Source: Trichomonas vaginalis G3
Lineage: Eukaryota > Parabasalia > Trichomonadida > Trichomonadidae
NCBI RefSeq assembly: GCF_026262505.1
Contig: NC_067205.1
Location: 21,795,585 to 21,859,584, forward strand
DNA: 64,000 nt
Reading direction: 5' to 3'
Shown here piece after piece: positions 1-8,538 of the stretch (the stretch's first letter is position 1; each line of letters starts with the position of its first letter). Both the position numbers and the translations under genes were made by a program. The notes beneath the pieces were generated by a model. The model had not been told where the DNA came from and ran no database searches. It saw only the letters and a list, made by a program, of their open reading frames with translations.

Positions 1-600
1 TAAGAATTTTTCCCAAGACCCAAGAGGAGGACCGAACCCCAGCCGACCAGCCGTTGACTTTTTTGTCATGATTTCTTCGTAAATGTTTTGTCATGAATTT
101 CATCGTAAATGTTTTGTCAAGACTTCATCGTAAATGTTTTGTCAAGACTTCTTCGTAAATGTTTTGTCAAGACTTCTTCGTAAAATCAGACAAAAATATA
201 TTTTATGTTAGAATGTTAGATCTAACATGTTTTCTAACATGTTTTCTAACATCGTAGAAAACTCATGATTTCTTCGTAAATGTTTTGTCGAAACTTCTTC
301 ATCGTATATGTTTTGTCAAGACTTCTTCGTAATGAGCGTAAAGGACCCAAAAATATAATTTAGGGTAGAAGGTTAGATCTAACATTCTAACATAAACATT
401 ATTTTTTGGTGTAAATTTCATGATTTTCAAGAGTTTTCTACGATGTTAGAAAACATGTTAGAAAACATGTTAGATCTAACATTCTAACATAAAATATATT
501 TTTGGTGTAAATTTCATGAAAATTCAAGAGGGTAGAAAACTCATGATTTCTTCGTAAATGTTTTGTCGAAACTTCTTCATCGTAAATGTTTTGTCACTTT
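1..600. repeat. Left terminal inverted repeat of element 1
   Basis: About 600 bp matching 23195-24041 in reverse complement. It has an outer unique block (1-60), then a tandem run of 25-bp units built on GTAAATGTTTTGTCAAGAC (about 75-185), then clusters of the palindrome TGTTAGATCTAACA flanked by TAACATGTTTTC units at 203-252, 364-391 and 441-490. No gene is visible. Internal repeats make the exact inner boundary uncertain. Confidence 0.9.
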
Positions 601-642
601 TCTGTCACTTTTCAGGAAAAAAACATTTTTATATATATATAA

Positions 643-1353
643 ATGAATTTTACAAAACCACCGTTACCGTTCTTTGGAAATAAGAGTAGATGTAAAGATA
701 TTCTATTGAGAGAACTTAAGAAACTACCGAATGGTCTAACATTTGTAGATTTGTTCGGTGGAAGTTTCTATATATCCCATTTGTGCCATACTGTATTTCC
801 TGACTCAAAGATTATATGCAATGACTTCGACAACTATATGAACCGTCTCAAACATATACCAGACACAAACAAAATATTGAAAGAGTTAAAAGAAAAGATA
901 CCTATAGGTAAGATGGAACGTATACCATTAGATAAGAAAAATACTGTCAGAGAGGTTTTGAAAAAAGCAGAATATATAGACTGGGATAGTATATCTGCTA
1001 GACTATTATATAGTGGTTCTATAAGAGTTCATGACATTGAAACACTTATGTCAAACGTTTTATATCTTAACTATACAAAGGTTTTCAAAGAGGACATAGA
1101 AAAATATACTGAGGGTATAGAGTTTGTGAGATGTCGTTGGACAGAGTTGTATGAAAAATATAAAAACAAGGAAAATGTTTTCTTTATAGTAGACCCGCCG
1201 TTCTTTAACACATACGATTTTCAATACCAAGCAGACTGGACTTTGAGAGACTCTTTAGAAACTTTAGACGTTTTACATAACTGTCCATGCTTTTACTTTA
1301 CATCCGATAAAAGTGGTTTGGAAAGTGTCATGAGATGGTTAGAGGACATATGA
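643..1353 (+). CDS. D12-class DNA N6-adenine methyltransferase (Polinton cargo)
   Basis: The protein opens with the D12/Dam-type motif FFGNKSR (residues 10-16), has the AdoMet-binding motif FVDLFGGS (34-41) and the catalytic motif VDPPF (183-187). That order is typical of N6-adenine methylases of the Dam/D12 family found in phages and giant viruses. It is the first gene inside the left TIR and starts directly after a TTTTTATATATATATAA promoter-like run. At 236 residues it is near but slightly below the usual 250-290. It would methylate adenine in DNA, perhaps marking element DNA. The family is certain from the motifs; activity is not. Confidence 0.88.
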   Translation: MNFTKPPLPFFGNKSRCKDILLRELKKLPNGLTFVDLFGGSFYISHLCHTVFPDSKIICNDFDNYMNRLKHIPDTNKILKELKEKIPIGKMERIPLDKKNTVREVLKKAEYIDWDSISARLLYSGSIRVHDIETLMSNVLYLNYTKVFKEDIEKYTEGIEFVRCRWTELYEKYKNKENVFFIVDPPFFNTYDFQYQADWTLRDSLETLDVLHNCPCFYFTSDKSGLESVMRWLEDI

Positions 1354-1443
1354 CTATGAGTTTAGATACGACAAGATAGAATATGAGAGAGGTCCTATAA
1401 ACCGGAAAAAGTGTCATAACAAAGAAATTTTACTAGTAAGTAA

Positions 1444-1575
1444 ATGTGGTTTGAAATAGGACTACTTGTTTTAGGTTTTTTCCATTGTGTCATTTATTTA
1501 TTTGACGTGGCAGAAAGATATAGAGAATATGAAGATGAACCAATGCCTGCAAATGTCCAGTATATGTACTCGTAA
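1444..1575 (+). CDS. Small single-pass membrane protein (43 aa)
   Basis: The frame opens with MWFEIGLLVLGFFHCVIYLF, one clear membrane helix at residues 4-20, followed by a short acidic, tyrosine-rich tail (REYEDEP). It lies between the methylase and a small Q-rich gene in the same direction. Very small membrane proteins are common in Polinton-like and virophage genomes. I do not recognise the family and function is unknown. Confidence 0.5.
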   Translation: MWFEIGLLVLGFFHCVIYLFDVAERYREYEDEPMPANVQYMYS

Positions 1576-1598
1576 GAGATATTTTTATCTAATATTAA

Positions 1599-1942
1599 AT
1601 GGACGCACAGAACTTAGCAAATGCACAGCAACCTGGACAACCAAACCCAGAGAATATTCCAAATGAAGTTAGAATACAAACTGCAATGGCAAACTATGGT
1701 CAAGTGCCAACAGATGTACAATGCAAACTGCCATGTCAAATGACGCTGCGTTAGGTTTGCCCACATGGTATGCAAATATGAGATGGAAAGAGTTTTATAC
1801 AAACCCTGAAGTGGATATAAACAACTTTATGCAGATGACGCAAACACAGGAGTTGACCCAGAAATATGTTTTCTACCAGAGGAGAAACAGAATGTATGAG
1901 CTCCAGTTAAAGAATGCTATGGAACTCAACAGGAAAACGTAA
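1599..1942 (+). pseudogene. Small Q/N-rich element gene, fossil
   Basis: A coding stretch starting at the ATG at 1599, just after a TTTTTATCT box, and ending at 1942. The best open frame (1721-1942) encodes about 73 residues rich in Q, N and M with an aromatic patch (LPTWYANMRWKEF) and a basic tail. It looks broken, with about one break. Family not recognised. Position between small virion-type genes suggests a minor structural protein, which is inference only. Confidence 0.4.
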
Positions 1943-1978
1943 GAGACTAGGCGGACATTAGATTTTACATATAGTAAA

Positions 1979-2185
1979 ATGGGTTTCTTCAGTAAGATAG
2001 GAAACTTCTTTCGAAATGTTGGAAGAGGTATATGGAATGGAATAAAAACCGTAGGAAGGGGAGTATGGAACGGTGTCAAAAATATTGGTAAAAGGGTAGG
2101 TCAGTTCGTTGGTATTATACTAAAGACCCTGAACCAGAAGAACAAGCTCCTGTTATACAACAGCCTGAACCTGCACACAGTCTAG
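1979..2185 (+). CDS. Small Gly-rich amphipathic protein (possible membrane-active minor virion peptide)
   Basis: The N-terminus repeats a G-[IV]-W-N-G-[IV]-K pattern with F, G and basic residues (GRGIWNGIKTVGRGVWNGVK), predicting a cationic amphipathic helix. Peptides of this kind occur in adenovirus-like minor capsid and membrane-lytic proteins, but there is no direct motif to prove it. The ATG at 1979 follows a TTTTACATATAGTAAA box. The tail after about residue 45 has ordinary composition and may not be original. Confidence 0.45.
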   Translation: MGFFSKIGNFFRNVGRGIWNGIKTVGRGVWNGVKNIGKRVGQFVGIILKTLNQKNKLLLYNSLNLHTV

Positions 2186-2279
2186 TTGGCAACCAAATCC
2201 AACACCTCAACCGTATTAAAAATTATATTTTTACCGTTCGATAGTAGTTGTATATGAAACTAAGTTCTAAGTAAAACGC

Positions 2280-3066
2280 AATGGTATAATGGAATTATTC
2301 TTTTCTTCCATCTGTAGTAAACCATACTTGAAAGTCTGAAATACTTCCACTTGTGGTTCGTATAGCTTTGTAGGTTTTTCGTAAAAGTCATTTGCCAAGC
2401 ATAAAAAAGAGTTTTGTGCACCAGAAAATGAAGCATGAACTATAATAGCATCTGAGTCGAAAACATTTTCATATGTTCCATAGGGTTTTCGACTTCATAA
2501 AAGTCTGGGTGTACTGGATATGCTGCAGCTGATTTAACATCCTCAGAAACCTATACATGCCAAGTTGTTATATTTTGTAGAAATATAAACGTCTTCTCCA
2601 AGGTCTTCTATTCTATTGATTTTAACAGTTGCATTTTTCCTGTCATATATAATATCGAGATGGTACTCTCCTTCGTCAATGTTGTACTGTTTTGCATATT
2701 CGAGATAGATATCGTTTATTTTTTCTTGAAAAGCTTGAAGAGTTGTTTCTAAGTTTTACAGCAAATTCACTTGTAAAAAGTTTTCCTGTTCAAATTTCTC
2801 ATACGTACGTTTTTTCTTTGTTATAGTATCGAACTTCAAAAGCGACCGTAAATGGGAAAATGTATGGCTTCTGAAATGAATTTCATTCTACGAAAGCCAA
2901 TAGCTTTTGTGACGGATGGGTCTCTTAACCATCTCAATGGGTAGTCAAAACGATAGCCTTCATGCTTTACGGTCTCTGTCTCAAACTTTTGACCGACATT
3001 CGTAAAAAGTTCATCTAATGGTTTAGTTGTAGCAACTCTTGAATTTTCTTTTTCTATTGAAAGCAT
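2280..3066 (-). pseudogene. Second, decayed copy of the 286-aa element protein
   Basis: The reverse-strand frame ending at 3066 (76 aa) matches the N-terminus of the gene at 7382-8242: TKPLDELFTNVGQ against TKPLDYIFTNAGR, then YRFDYPLRWL against YRFDFPIRWL and KAIGFRR in both. Further similarity to that gene's C-terminal half is visible down to about 2280. It is an inverted paralogue within one element, broken by several changes. Function unknown; possibly a virion component. It is divergent from the fibre gene with only 18 bp between the two start codons. Confidence 0.7.
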
Positions 3067-3084
3067 ATTTTATCTAGAATAAAA
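3067..3084. promoter_or_regulatory. Divergent 18-bp promoter box
   Basis: Only 18 bases separate the reverse start codon (3066) from the forward one (3085), containing TTTTATCTAGAATAAAA, an AT-rich near-palindrome. The same layout recurs at 17928-17945 (TTTTACTTAGAATAAAAAG), so it probably drives both genes. Confidence 0.5.
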
Positions 3085-4576
3085 ATGTCGAAAGATACAG
3101 CGTCTATGAGAGAAATAAAACACAACCGACAACTCATTATACAAGCTCTAAATAAGAACACAACAAACTTTTCAAACTATTCTAAGATATCTGAGTCATT
3201 GAAAGAAGGAAACTTAAAACTGACATTAAACCCATTGACAGACGAGTTTCTGTTTCAAGACAGTAAGAACCATACTGTTTGTATAAATCCAACAAAAGGA
3301 ACTTTAAACGAGAAACCTATAGATGAACTTCTTTTGAAAGCAGATATTGACAACAAAGCTGACAAAGAGTATGTCATTGAAAAAGTTCAAGAAGAACATG
3401 ACAGAGCAGATGCAACATATGCAACGAAAGAACATACTCATCCTGAACTAGCAGACAAAACATATGTTGACAATAAAATGTCAAGTGAAGTGACAAGAGC
3501 TGACAAAGAATATTCTAAAAAGACTCATACACATACCATTGCAAATATTACAAACTTACAAGAAAACCTTAAACAGTAAAAGTGACGTTGGACATACACA
3601 TTCTATATCTGAAATAACAGACTTAAACGTTAGCCTTGAAAAGAAAGCTGACAAAACATATGTCAACAGTGAGTTAGAGGAGAAAGTAGATAGGGGTTGT
3701 ATGGCTAGTGCGTTAGTGAAGAAGGCAGATAAGGAATATGTGGATGAAAAAGATGAAAAAATTAAAGAAATGGTTGAATGGTACCATGAACGGACATCGA
3801 AGATTTTAAAAACTAAAGCCGATACAGGATGGGTTTCAGGATGTTTAGACCTTAAAGCAGATAAAACTTATGTTAACGATGAGTTAGAGAAGAAAGCAGA
3901 CAAGAACCATACACATACAAGTTTTACAACTGTTAGAGCAGACGACATAATACTGAACTTTGACCTTGGTTCAAGTGCACCTTTAGAGAATCCGAGTACA
4001 AGCGTAAAAGATACTCTTAACAATTTAGATAAGAGTTGCAGGAACATTGAAAGTCATGCCAGAAACTTTGAAGCATATGAACTACCCGCAATGTTAGACA
4101 AGAAAGCAGACAAAACAGAGCTTCAAACATTAAAGACAGAAATACTTCAAACAGTATATCCTATAGGTTCTATTTATACGTCAATGAACTCTACCAGACC
4201 AGAAGTAGTACTTGGTTTTGGAACTTGGACTCAAATAGTCGACAGGTTTTTGTATTGTGCAAACTCTTCAAAGGAAACAGGTGGAAGTAAAACGATTTCA
4301 GGTGAAAATTTACCTGCACACAGTCACTACATAAATTTAAGTACATCTCAAGCAGGTTTGCATAGTCATAGATTTTGGGATTGGTCAGGAATGACAAAAG
4401 GTAAAGGATATGATGTTAAAGAGGACGTTAAGTTTGCTATAAATTGTTACTGGAATAACACTGATGTAGGAGGAATCCATACACATCGCGTTTCAGGATA
4501 TACGCAAACAACGGGACAAAGTAAAGACTACATGCCACCTTACATGACAGTTTACGCATGGTATAGAAATGCTTAG
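3085..4576 (+). pseudogene. Phage-type tail-fibre / receptor-binding protein, fossil
   Basis: The N-terminal half is a shaft of short repeats with the signature KADKxYVxxE and HTHxI (for example KADKEYVDEKDEKIKEMVEW), as in trimeric phage fibres. The C-terminal part has the hallmarks of phage collar/tail-fibre heads: YPIGSIYTSMNSTRP, then GFGTWTQIVDRFLYC, GGSKTISGENLPAHSH, GLHSH, and ends PPYMTVYAWYR. It is carried here by a eukaryotic virus-like element, presumably as a cell-attachment or particle-decoration protein. It has about one break. A related gene lies at 60249-62032 in element 2. It converges on the integrase, overlapping it by a few bases. Confidence 0.85.
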
Positions 4577-5532
4577 TCGTCATTTTCAACTTCTTTAGCA
4601 TATTCGTCAGGAGTTGTCTTATATTTGTTAGGAACTGTCTTTGAAAGTATACCACCTTGAACTTTGACAAGTTTGAAACGAGGTCTGACAATAGTAGTTT
4701 TATCTTCTGCTTGCAGTCTGTACATTTTGCCATGTTTGCCTAAAACTTCATAATATTCTCTTGTATACTTTCTTCTATTTTTACGAACACGAATGCGAGT
4801 ACCTGTCGAGTTCCCATTGTTGTCATAGTCAATAGTATTTTCATATGGGTCGCGTTTAGGTATTTCTATTTTTACTTTGTCACCTTTCTTAAGTTTGAAG
4901 CCTGGCATTCTTTCTTGTTTGTCTCTTTTGACTAAACTATTAAATATATAGTCTTTCTCTAAGTCGGGGTTGTTTTTCATTTCTTCGGGGGAGTGGTTTC
5001 CCAAACCTTTTTGTTTACGGCTATTGTAAATATTTAAAACTTGTCTCATCTTTGCCATGGAGAAGTGTCTATACTTGTCGTCATATGACATTTCATTTGC
5101 TTCACCACCTTGTGGTTGGTTTAAGTCTCTTAAGATTTTTATACAACTGTCAATGACACCAAGAGCAGAATGGTTTTGGTCGACAATGAAATATTGGTTT
5201 ACATTTTTTGAACGCAGATAGTTTTTAATATCGTCTGATTTGAAAGAACTTTCACAGTCAGATGTCAGTTTTGTTGGATGGTATTTGTCAACGAATATTG
5301 TCAAAGCAGTTTTCACATCTAAAATATTTTTGGACTGTAATGGTATGGCTTCACAGTATCTTGTGTTTTGACCGACAAATATTAGCCAGTATGGTGGTCC
5401 ATCTTCTCTATACCTCGGAATGTTTTCCAAGATATCCATAAACCAAGCATTTGGTGTTGAACTAAAGATTTTTATCATGAGTGCTTTCTTTGTTGCCTTA
5501 GAAACATAGGGGTCCTTGTTTGGATTCGTCAT
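4573..5532 (-). CDS. Polinton rve-family integrase
   Basis: A 319-residue integrase of the retroviral/Polinton (c-integrase) class. The RNase H-like core begins WFMDILENIPR, continues YWLIFVGQNTRYCEAIPL and LTSDCESSF, then a third acidic region near HSALGVIDS and YNSRKQKGLGNHSPEEM. The C-terminal part (about residues 215-300) is a basic SH3/chromo-like region with KLKKGDKVKI and YYEVLGKHGKMYRL. It would cut and join the element's ends. The frame reads through at normal family length. The start faces the small gene at 5549 across a 16-bp shared promoter. Confidence 0.9.
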   Translation of the reverse strand: MTNPNKDPYVSKATKKALMIKIFSSTPNAWFMDILENIPRYREDGPPYWLIFVGQNTRYCEAIPLQSKNILDVKTALTIFVDKYHPTKLTSDCESSFKSDDIKNYLRSKNVNQYFIVDQNHSALGVIDSCIKILRDLNQPQGGEANEMSYDDKYRHFSMAKMRQVLNIYNSRKQKGLGNHSPEEMKNNPDLEKDYIFNSLVKRDKQERMPGFKLKKGDKVKIEIPKRDPYENTIDYDNNGNSTGTRIRVRKNRRKYTREYYEVLGKHGKMYRLQAEDKTTIVRPRFKLVKVQGGILSKTVPNKYKTTPDEYAKEVENDD

Positions 5533-5548
5533 TTTTACCCTATAAGAA

Positions 5549-5907
5549 ATGGGTTTATTTGGCGCATTAGCAGGAGTTGCATCCAGATTTTTGCCCGCAG
5601 TGGAACAATAGCCAGAGGTGTATTTGGAGTTGGAAGGAAGATTTTGAGTACATTAGGTATACTGAAAGAGAAAGCACAGCCTATTATACAAACTGTACAG
5701 AAAGGTTGGGATGTAGCACGAGATGCAGCAAATCTTATTCCAAATCCTGAAACAAGAGGAAAAGTTCAAGGATGGATGGACAATGTAGGAAGAGAAGCAG
5801 GAAACTACTATAACAAAGCAAATGACTACTATAACCAAGCAGGACACTACATGGACCAAGGTGAAAGATTTTTAACAGAGGATATAACCATGCACAACAA
5901 TGGGTAA
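5549..5907 (+). pseudogene. Small virion-type protein, fossil
   Basis: A coding stretch opens MGLFGALAGVASRFLP, a hydrophobic glycine-rich start like Polinton minor capsid peptides. The longest open frame (5644-5907) encodes a helical protein with repeated YYNKA / YYNQAGHYMDQ motifs. Its nominal start is not an ATG. It appears broken, with about one or two breaks. Membrane-interacting minor virion protein is an inference from composition and context. Confidence 0.45.
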
Positions 5908-5967
5908 ACAATAACCAACCTCAACCACCTCAAACGTGGGGAATGTAAATTTTTTTACTGAGATGAA

Positions 5968-6123
5968 ATGAACAATACAGCATTGAGACAAATGGGTTCA
6001 AGATGGATTTGTCGACTTCCAGCAGTTACACAACCACGTGTTTGTCAAGTTCTTCCTATACCTCAGGAAGTTTTAGACCGACTTAAAAAACCTAAACAAC
6101 CAGTTGAAAACAAAACAAACTAA
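5968..6123 (+). CDS. Small basic element protein (51 aa)
   Basis: A complete frame from the ATG at 5968 to the stop at 6121-6123. It has two cysteines, several arginines and a proline/lysine tail (LKKPKQPVENK). The ATG is preceded by TTTTTACTGAGATGAA, and the same sequence precedes the next gene's ATG at 6142, so the two share a duplicated promoter. Function not recognised. Confidence 0.5.
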   Translation: MNNTALRQMGSRWICRLPAVTQPRVCQVLPIPQEVLDRLKKPKQPVENKTN

Positions 6124-6141
6124 AATTTTTACTGAGATGAA

Positions 6142-6726
6142 ATGACCGAAGAAGTTGAAACGGTAGATTTGACACCACAAACAAAAAGTTCAGAACCATT
6201 GTCAAAACCTGTCAAAGAACTTACAGATGAAGAGAAAAATTCAATAATAGAAAGTGCCAGGTCTGGAAATACAAACCCTAACTACAAAGTCACTTTTCAT
6301 AGAAATGGAACGGCTAGTATCTCAAAAAAGAAACAGACTCTCACAAATAAAATATTGAAGTCTGAAGGAGTTAAAGAGACAACAGATGGGAAGGTATACT
6401 TCACGGACCAACAGTTCATTATAGAACATCTCATTGACTTAGAGTCGAAATATTCTAAACTTTACAACAAACACAAAAAGTTGAAAGGAAAACAAAAACA
6501 AATGGCATATGATATTTATGAAGATGTTGACGACACAACCATACCTGCAAGTGAAGTAAAGTCAGGTGAACCGAAAAGTGACGAAAGACCGATAGAAGAA
6601 GGGGAGCCAAAAACTGAAGATAAACCAAAACCAAAGGTTAGTCTCCAGACTAAACCAAGTCAACCTTCATTAGCTGGTATGGGTTGGCGTCAAAGACTTT
6701 TGGCAGCAGGCGGTTACGTAAAGTAA
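6142..6726 (+). CDS. Element protein of 194 aa with acidic/proline linker
   Basis: The N-terminus is acidic and threonine-rich; a central part (about 45-110) includes FHRNGTASISKKKQ and a charged coil (LESKYSKLYNKHKKLKGKQK); then a Pro/Glu/Lys linker of SGEPKSDERP-type repeats and a conserved-looking end MGWRQRLLAAGGYVK. The design (ordered core, linker, short terminal peptide) suggests a virion or scaffold-associated protein, but no family is recognised. The start codon follows the TTTTTACTGAGATGAA box. Confidence 0.6.
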   Translation: MTEEVETVDLTPQTKSSEPLSKPVKELTDEEKNSIIESARSGNTNPNYKVTFHRNGTASISKKKQTLTNKILKSEGVKETTDGKVYFTDQQFIIEHLIDLESKYSKLYNKHKKLKGKQKQMAYDIYEDVDDTTIPASEVKSGEPKSDERPIEEGEPKTEDKPKPKVSLQTKPSQPSLAGMGWRQRLLAAGGYVK

Positions 6727-6771
6727 AGAAAAAACATTTTTTTTAAAATATATTTTTTTATTTTATTTGAA

Positions 6772-7356
6772 ATGTACGCCGAGTTTGTTGGAGAAGACCG
6801 TTGGGAAACTTGTTTGTTAGATGAGAAATATGAAATTCACTGTTGTGAGTCATTTGAAGTCAGAAACAAAAAGACAAAAAGAGTTTTAAGCGAATGGGAG
6901 CAAAAATACGGATATGCTATTATGAAGATGGGTGGAAAACACTATTTTAAACATGTTGTCATTGCAACTCATTTTATACCGAACCCTAACAATCTACCTC
7001 TTGTAGACCATATAAACCGTATAAGAAACGACAATAGACTTGAAAACTTACGCTGGGTCACTCGTTCTGAAAACAATAAGAACATAGGCAAAATTGGAGA
7101 TATTGTATTCGAATTTGTCGACGAACTAGAAGATGAAGCAATTGAAATTACAGACTATGGTAAGCATACGTTGGAGTTTTACTACTATAGCGAAGAACAA
7201 GACTCTTTCTACTTTTATACCGGCGTAAACTATAGAAAATTACAAGTATGTTTTACTAAGGCGGGCTATGCTTATGTAAACGCTAGAGATACAGATGGAA
7301 AATACGTTCAAATATTTCTTAACAAATTCAAGAAGCTATATGGCATACCATTTTAA
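6772..7356 (+). CDS. HNH homing-type endonuclease with NUMOD4-like N-terminus
   Basis: Residues 5-60 resemble NUMOD4 (W-E-T...YEIHCCESFEVRNKKT). An HNH_3-type core follows: ATHFIPNPNNLPLVDHIN (66-82) with the Asp-His pair at 79-80, NDNRLENLRWVTRSENNKN (87-104). The C-terminal 90 residues are probably a second DNA-binding region. This is the standard design of phage and giant-virus homing endonucleases that nick DNA. An inverted second copy of the same gene lies at 14696-15271. The frame reads whole, and the start follows a long TATTTTTTTATTTTATTTGAA run. Confidence 0.85.
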   Translation: MYAEFVGEDRWETCLLDEKYEIHCCESFEVRNKKTKRVLSEWEQKYGYAIMKMGGKHYFKHVVIATHFIPNPNNLPLVDHINRIRNDNRLENLRWVTRSENNKNIGKIGDIVFEFVDELEDEAIEITDYGKHTLEFYYYSEEQDSFYFYTGVNYRKLQVCFTKAGYAYVNARDTDGKYVQIFLNKFKKLYGIPF

Positions 7357-7381
7357 AACAATATATTTTTACATATATTAA

Positions 7382-8242
7382 ATGCTTCAGGTTGAAAAAC
7401 AAAGAACAAAAGCAGCAGATACAAAACCGTTAGACTATATCTTTACAAATGCCGGTAGGACTATATCAGATGAAGAAATTTCATCCGGCTCCTACCGCTT
7501 TGACTTTCCAATTCGTTGGCTTCAAAGTCCTTCAGATGCAAAGGCAATAGGATTTAGAAGAGTTTTGTTTTCAAAAAGAACTAACGCGTTTATGTTTGCA
7601 GTATATTTTCACGGTCAGTATAGAGGTTCTGATGGTCTACTAGACAAATTTGATGAAATGAGAATCTTTACAGTTCGTTCAGACGAAAGTCTTGAGAAGA
7701 CTCTAAATGACTTTCAAACTCAAATAAACAAATACTACTGGGAATTTCAAGAAAAATACGATTCTTTACTAAATGGAACATACTATCTGAAACTAGAATA
7801 TGACAAGATGAACTCCACAGTTTCATTTCAAAGGATTGAAAATAACCCTCCAAGAGATACACAGTTTTTATTTTGGCAAGTAGACAAACGTTCTTGGGCA
7901 CAATTTCTTCGGTTACTAAACCAGAACGAACCATTACCACCTGACGGTCCGTTCTGGTTTATACTTCCACCAGCAGATTTGACAGTTTATAGAAACGTGT
8001 TTGACCCTCAAAATGTTATATGTCATGCAAGTTTCAGTTCAAGCAACAATAGTTTTCTTTGTATTGGTAAGGACTTTTATGACTTTGCTTCTAAATTCTA
8101 CGAACCACCTAGTAACAGTTTCTCTGACTTTCAAGTTTGGTTCACAACAAATGGTGTGCAACATATTGTTCCATTGTACTACGACTTTTATCTCGAATTG
8201 TCTTTCATATATAACTACGGAGAAGTGCTGAAAAAGTACTGA
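7382..8242 (+). CDS. 286-aa beta-rich element protein (paralogue at 2280-3066)
   Basis: The frame starts after ATATTTTTACATATATTAA and ends in TGA at 8240-8242. It has an N-terminal FTNAGRTISDEEISSGSYRFDF and RWLQSP, then alternating hydrophobic strands and aromatic residues, consistent with an all-beta fold. I do not recognise it. The two inverted copies in one element, both next to regulatory and DNA-interacting genes, argue for a useful accessory or virion protein. A jelly-roll protein is possible but not shown by any motif. Confidence 0.55.
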   Translation: MLQVEKQRTKAADTKPLDYIFTNAGRTISDEEISSGSYRFDFPIRWLQSPSDAKAIGFRRVLFSKRTNAFMFAVYFHGQYRGSDGLLDKFDEMRIFTVRSDESLEKTLNDFQTQINKYYWEFQEKYDSLLNGTYYLKLEYDKMNSTVSFQRIENNPPRDTQFLFWQVDKRSWAQFLRLLNQNEPLPPDGPFWFILPPADLTVYRNVFDPQNVICHASFSSSNNSFLCIGKDFYDFASKFYEPPSNSFSDFQVWFTTNGVQHIVPLYYDFYLELSFIYNYGEVLKKY

Positions 8243-8289
8243 AAAATGAGTTTTGGTTAGATGGTTTTTAGGTGTGCCTATGTGCCTAT

Positions 8290-8450
8290 GTGCCTCGGTC
8301 ATTTTAACTTCTCTGAAAAAGTGTGACAACATGACATTTTGACAACATCGTAGAAAACACACAAAACTCTTGAATTTTGTATAAAAAAAGCAACCCGCGG
8401 AATTCCGGCGGTTGGTATATTCTTCACAAAATGCTTGTTTTGAGGTCGAG
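8290..8450 (-). pseudogene. Inverted fragment of a KilA-N gene
   Basis: Read on the reverse strand, about 8385-8445 matches 8720-8785 of the KilA-N gene just downstream, including the stretch around FCEEYT and the GGAATTCC palindrome. The neighbouring block at 8290-8330 matches 60010-60045 of element 2. It is a small decayed, inverted copy in the 300-bp gap between genes; nothing else is seen in the gap. Confidence 0.6.
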
Positions 8451-8538
8451 CCACAAACGGATGTCCGACGGTTAAGCCACAAACGAATGTCCGACGTCCC
8501 ACCAAAAAATATTTTTTATTTTTATTGTAAGAACAGAA

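Noticed and set aside
75-185. CRISPR-like direct repeats in the TIRs
   Set aside because: The 25-bp units are directly adjacent with no variable spacers, and this is a eukaryotic element.
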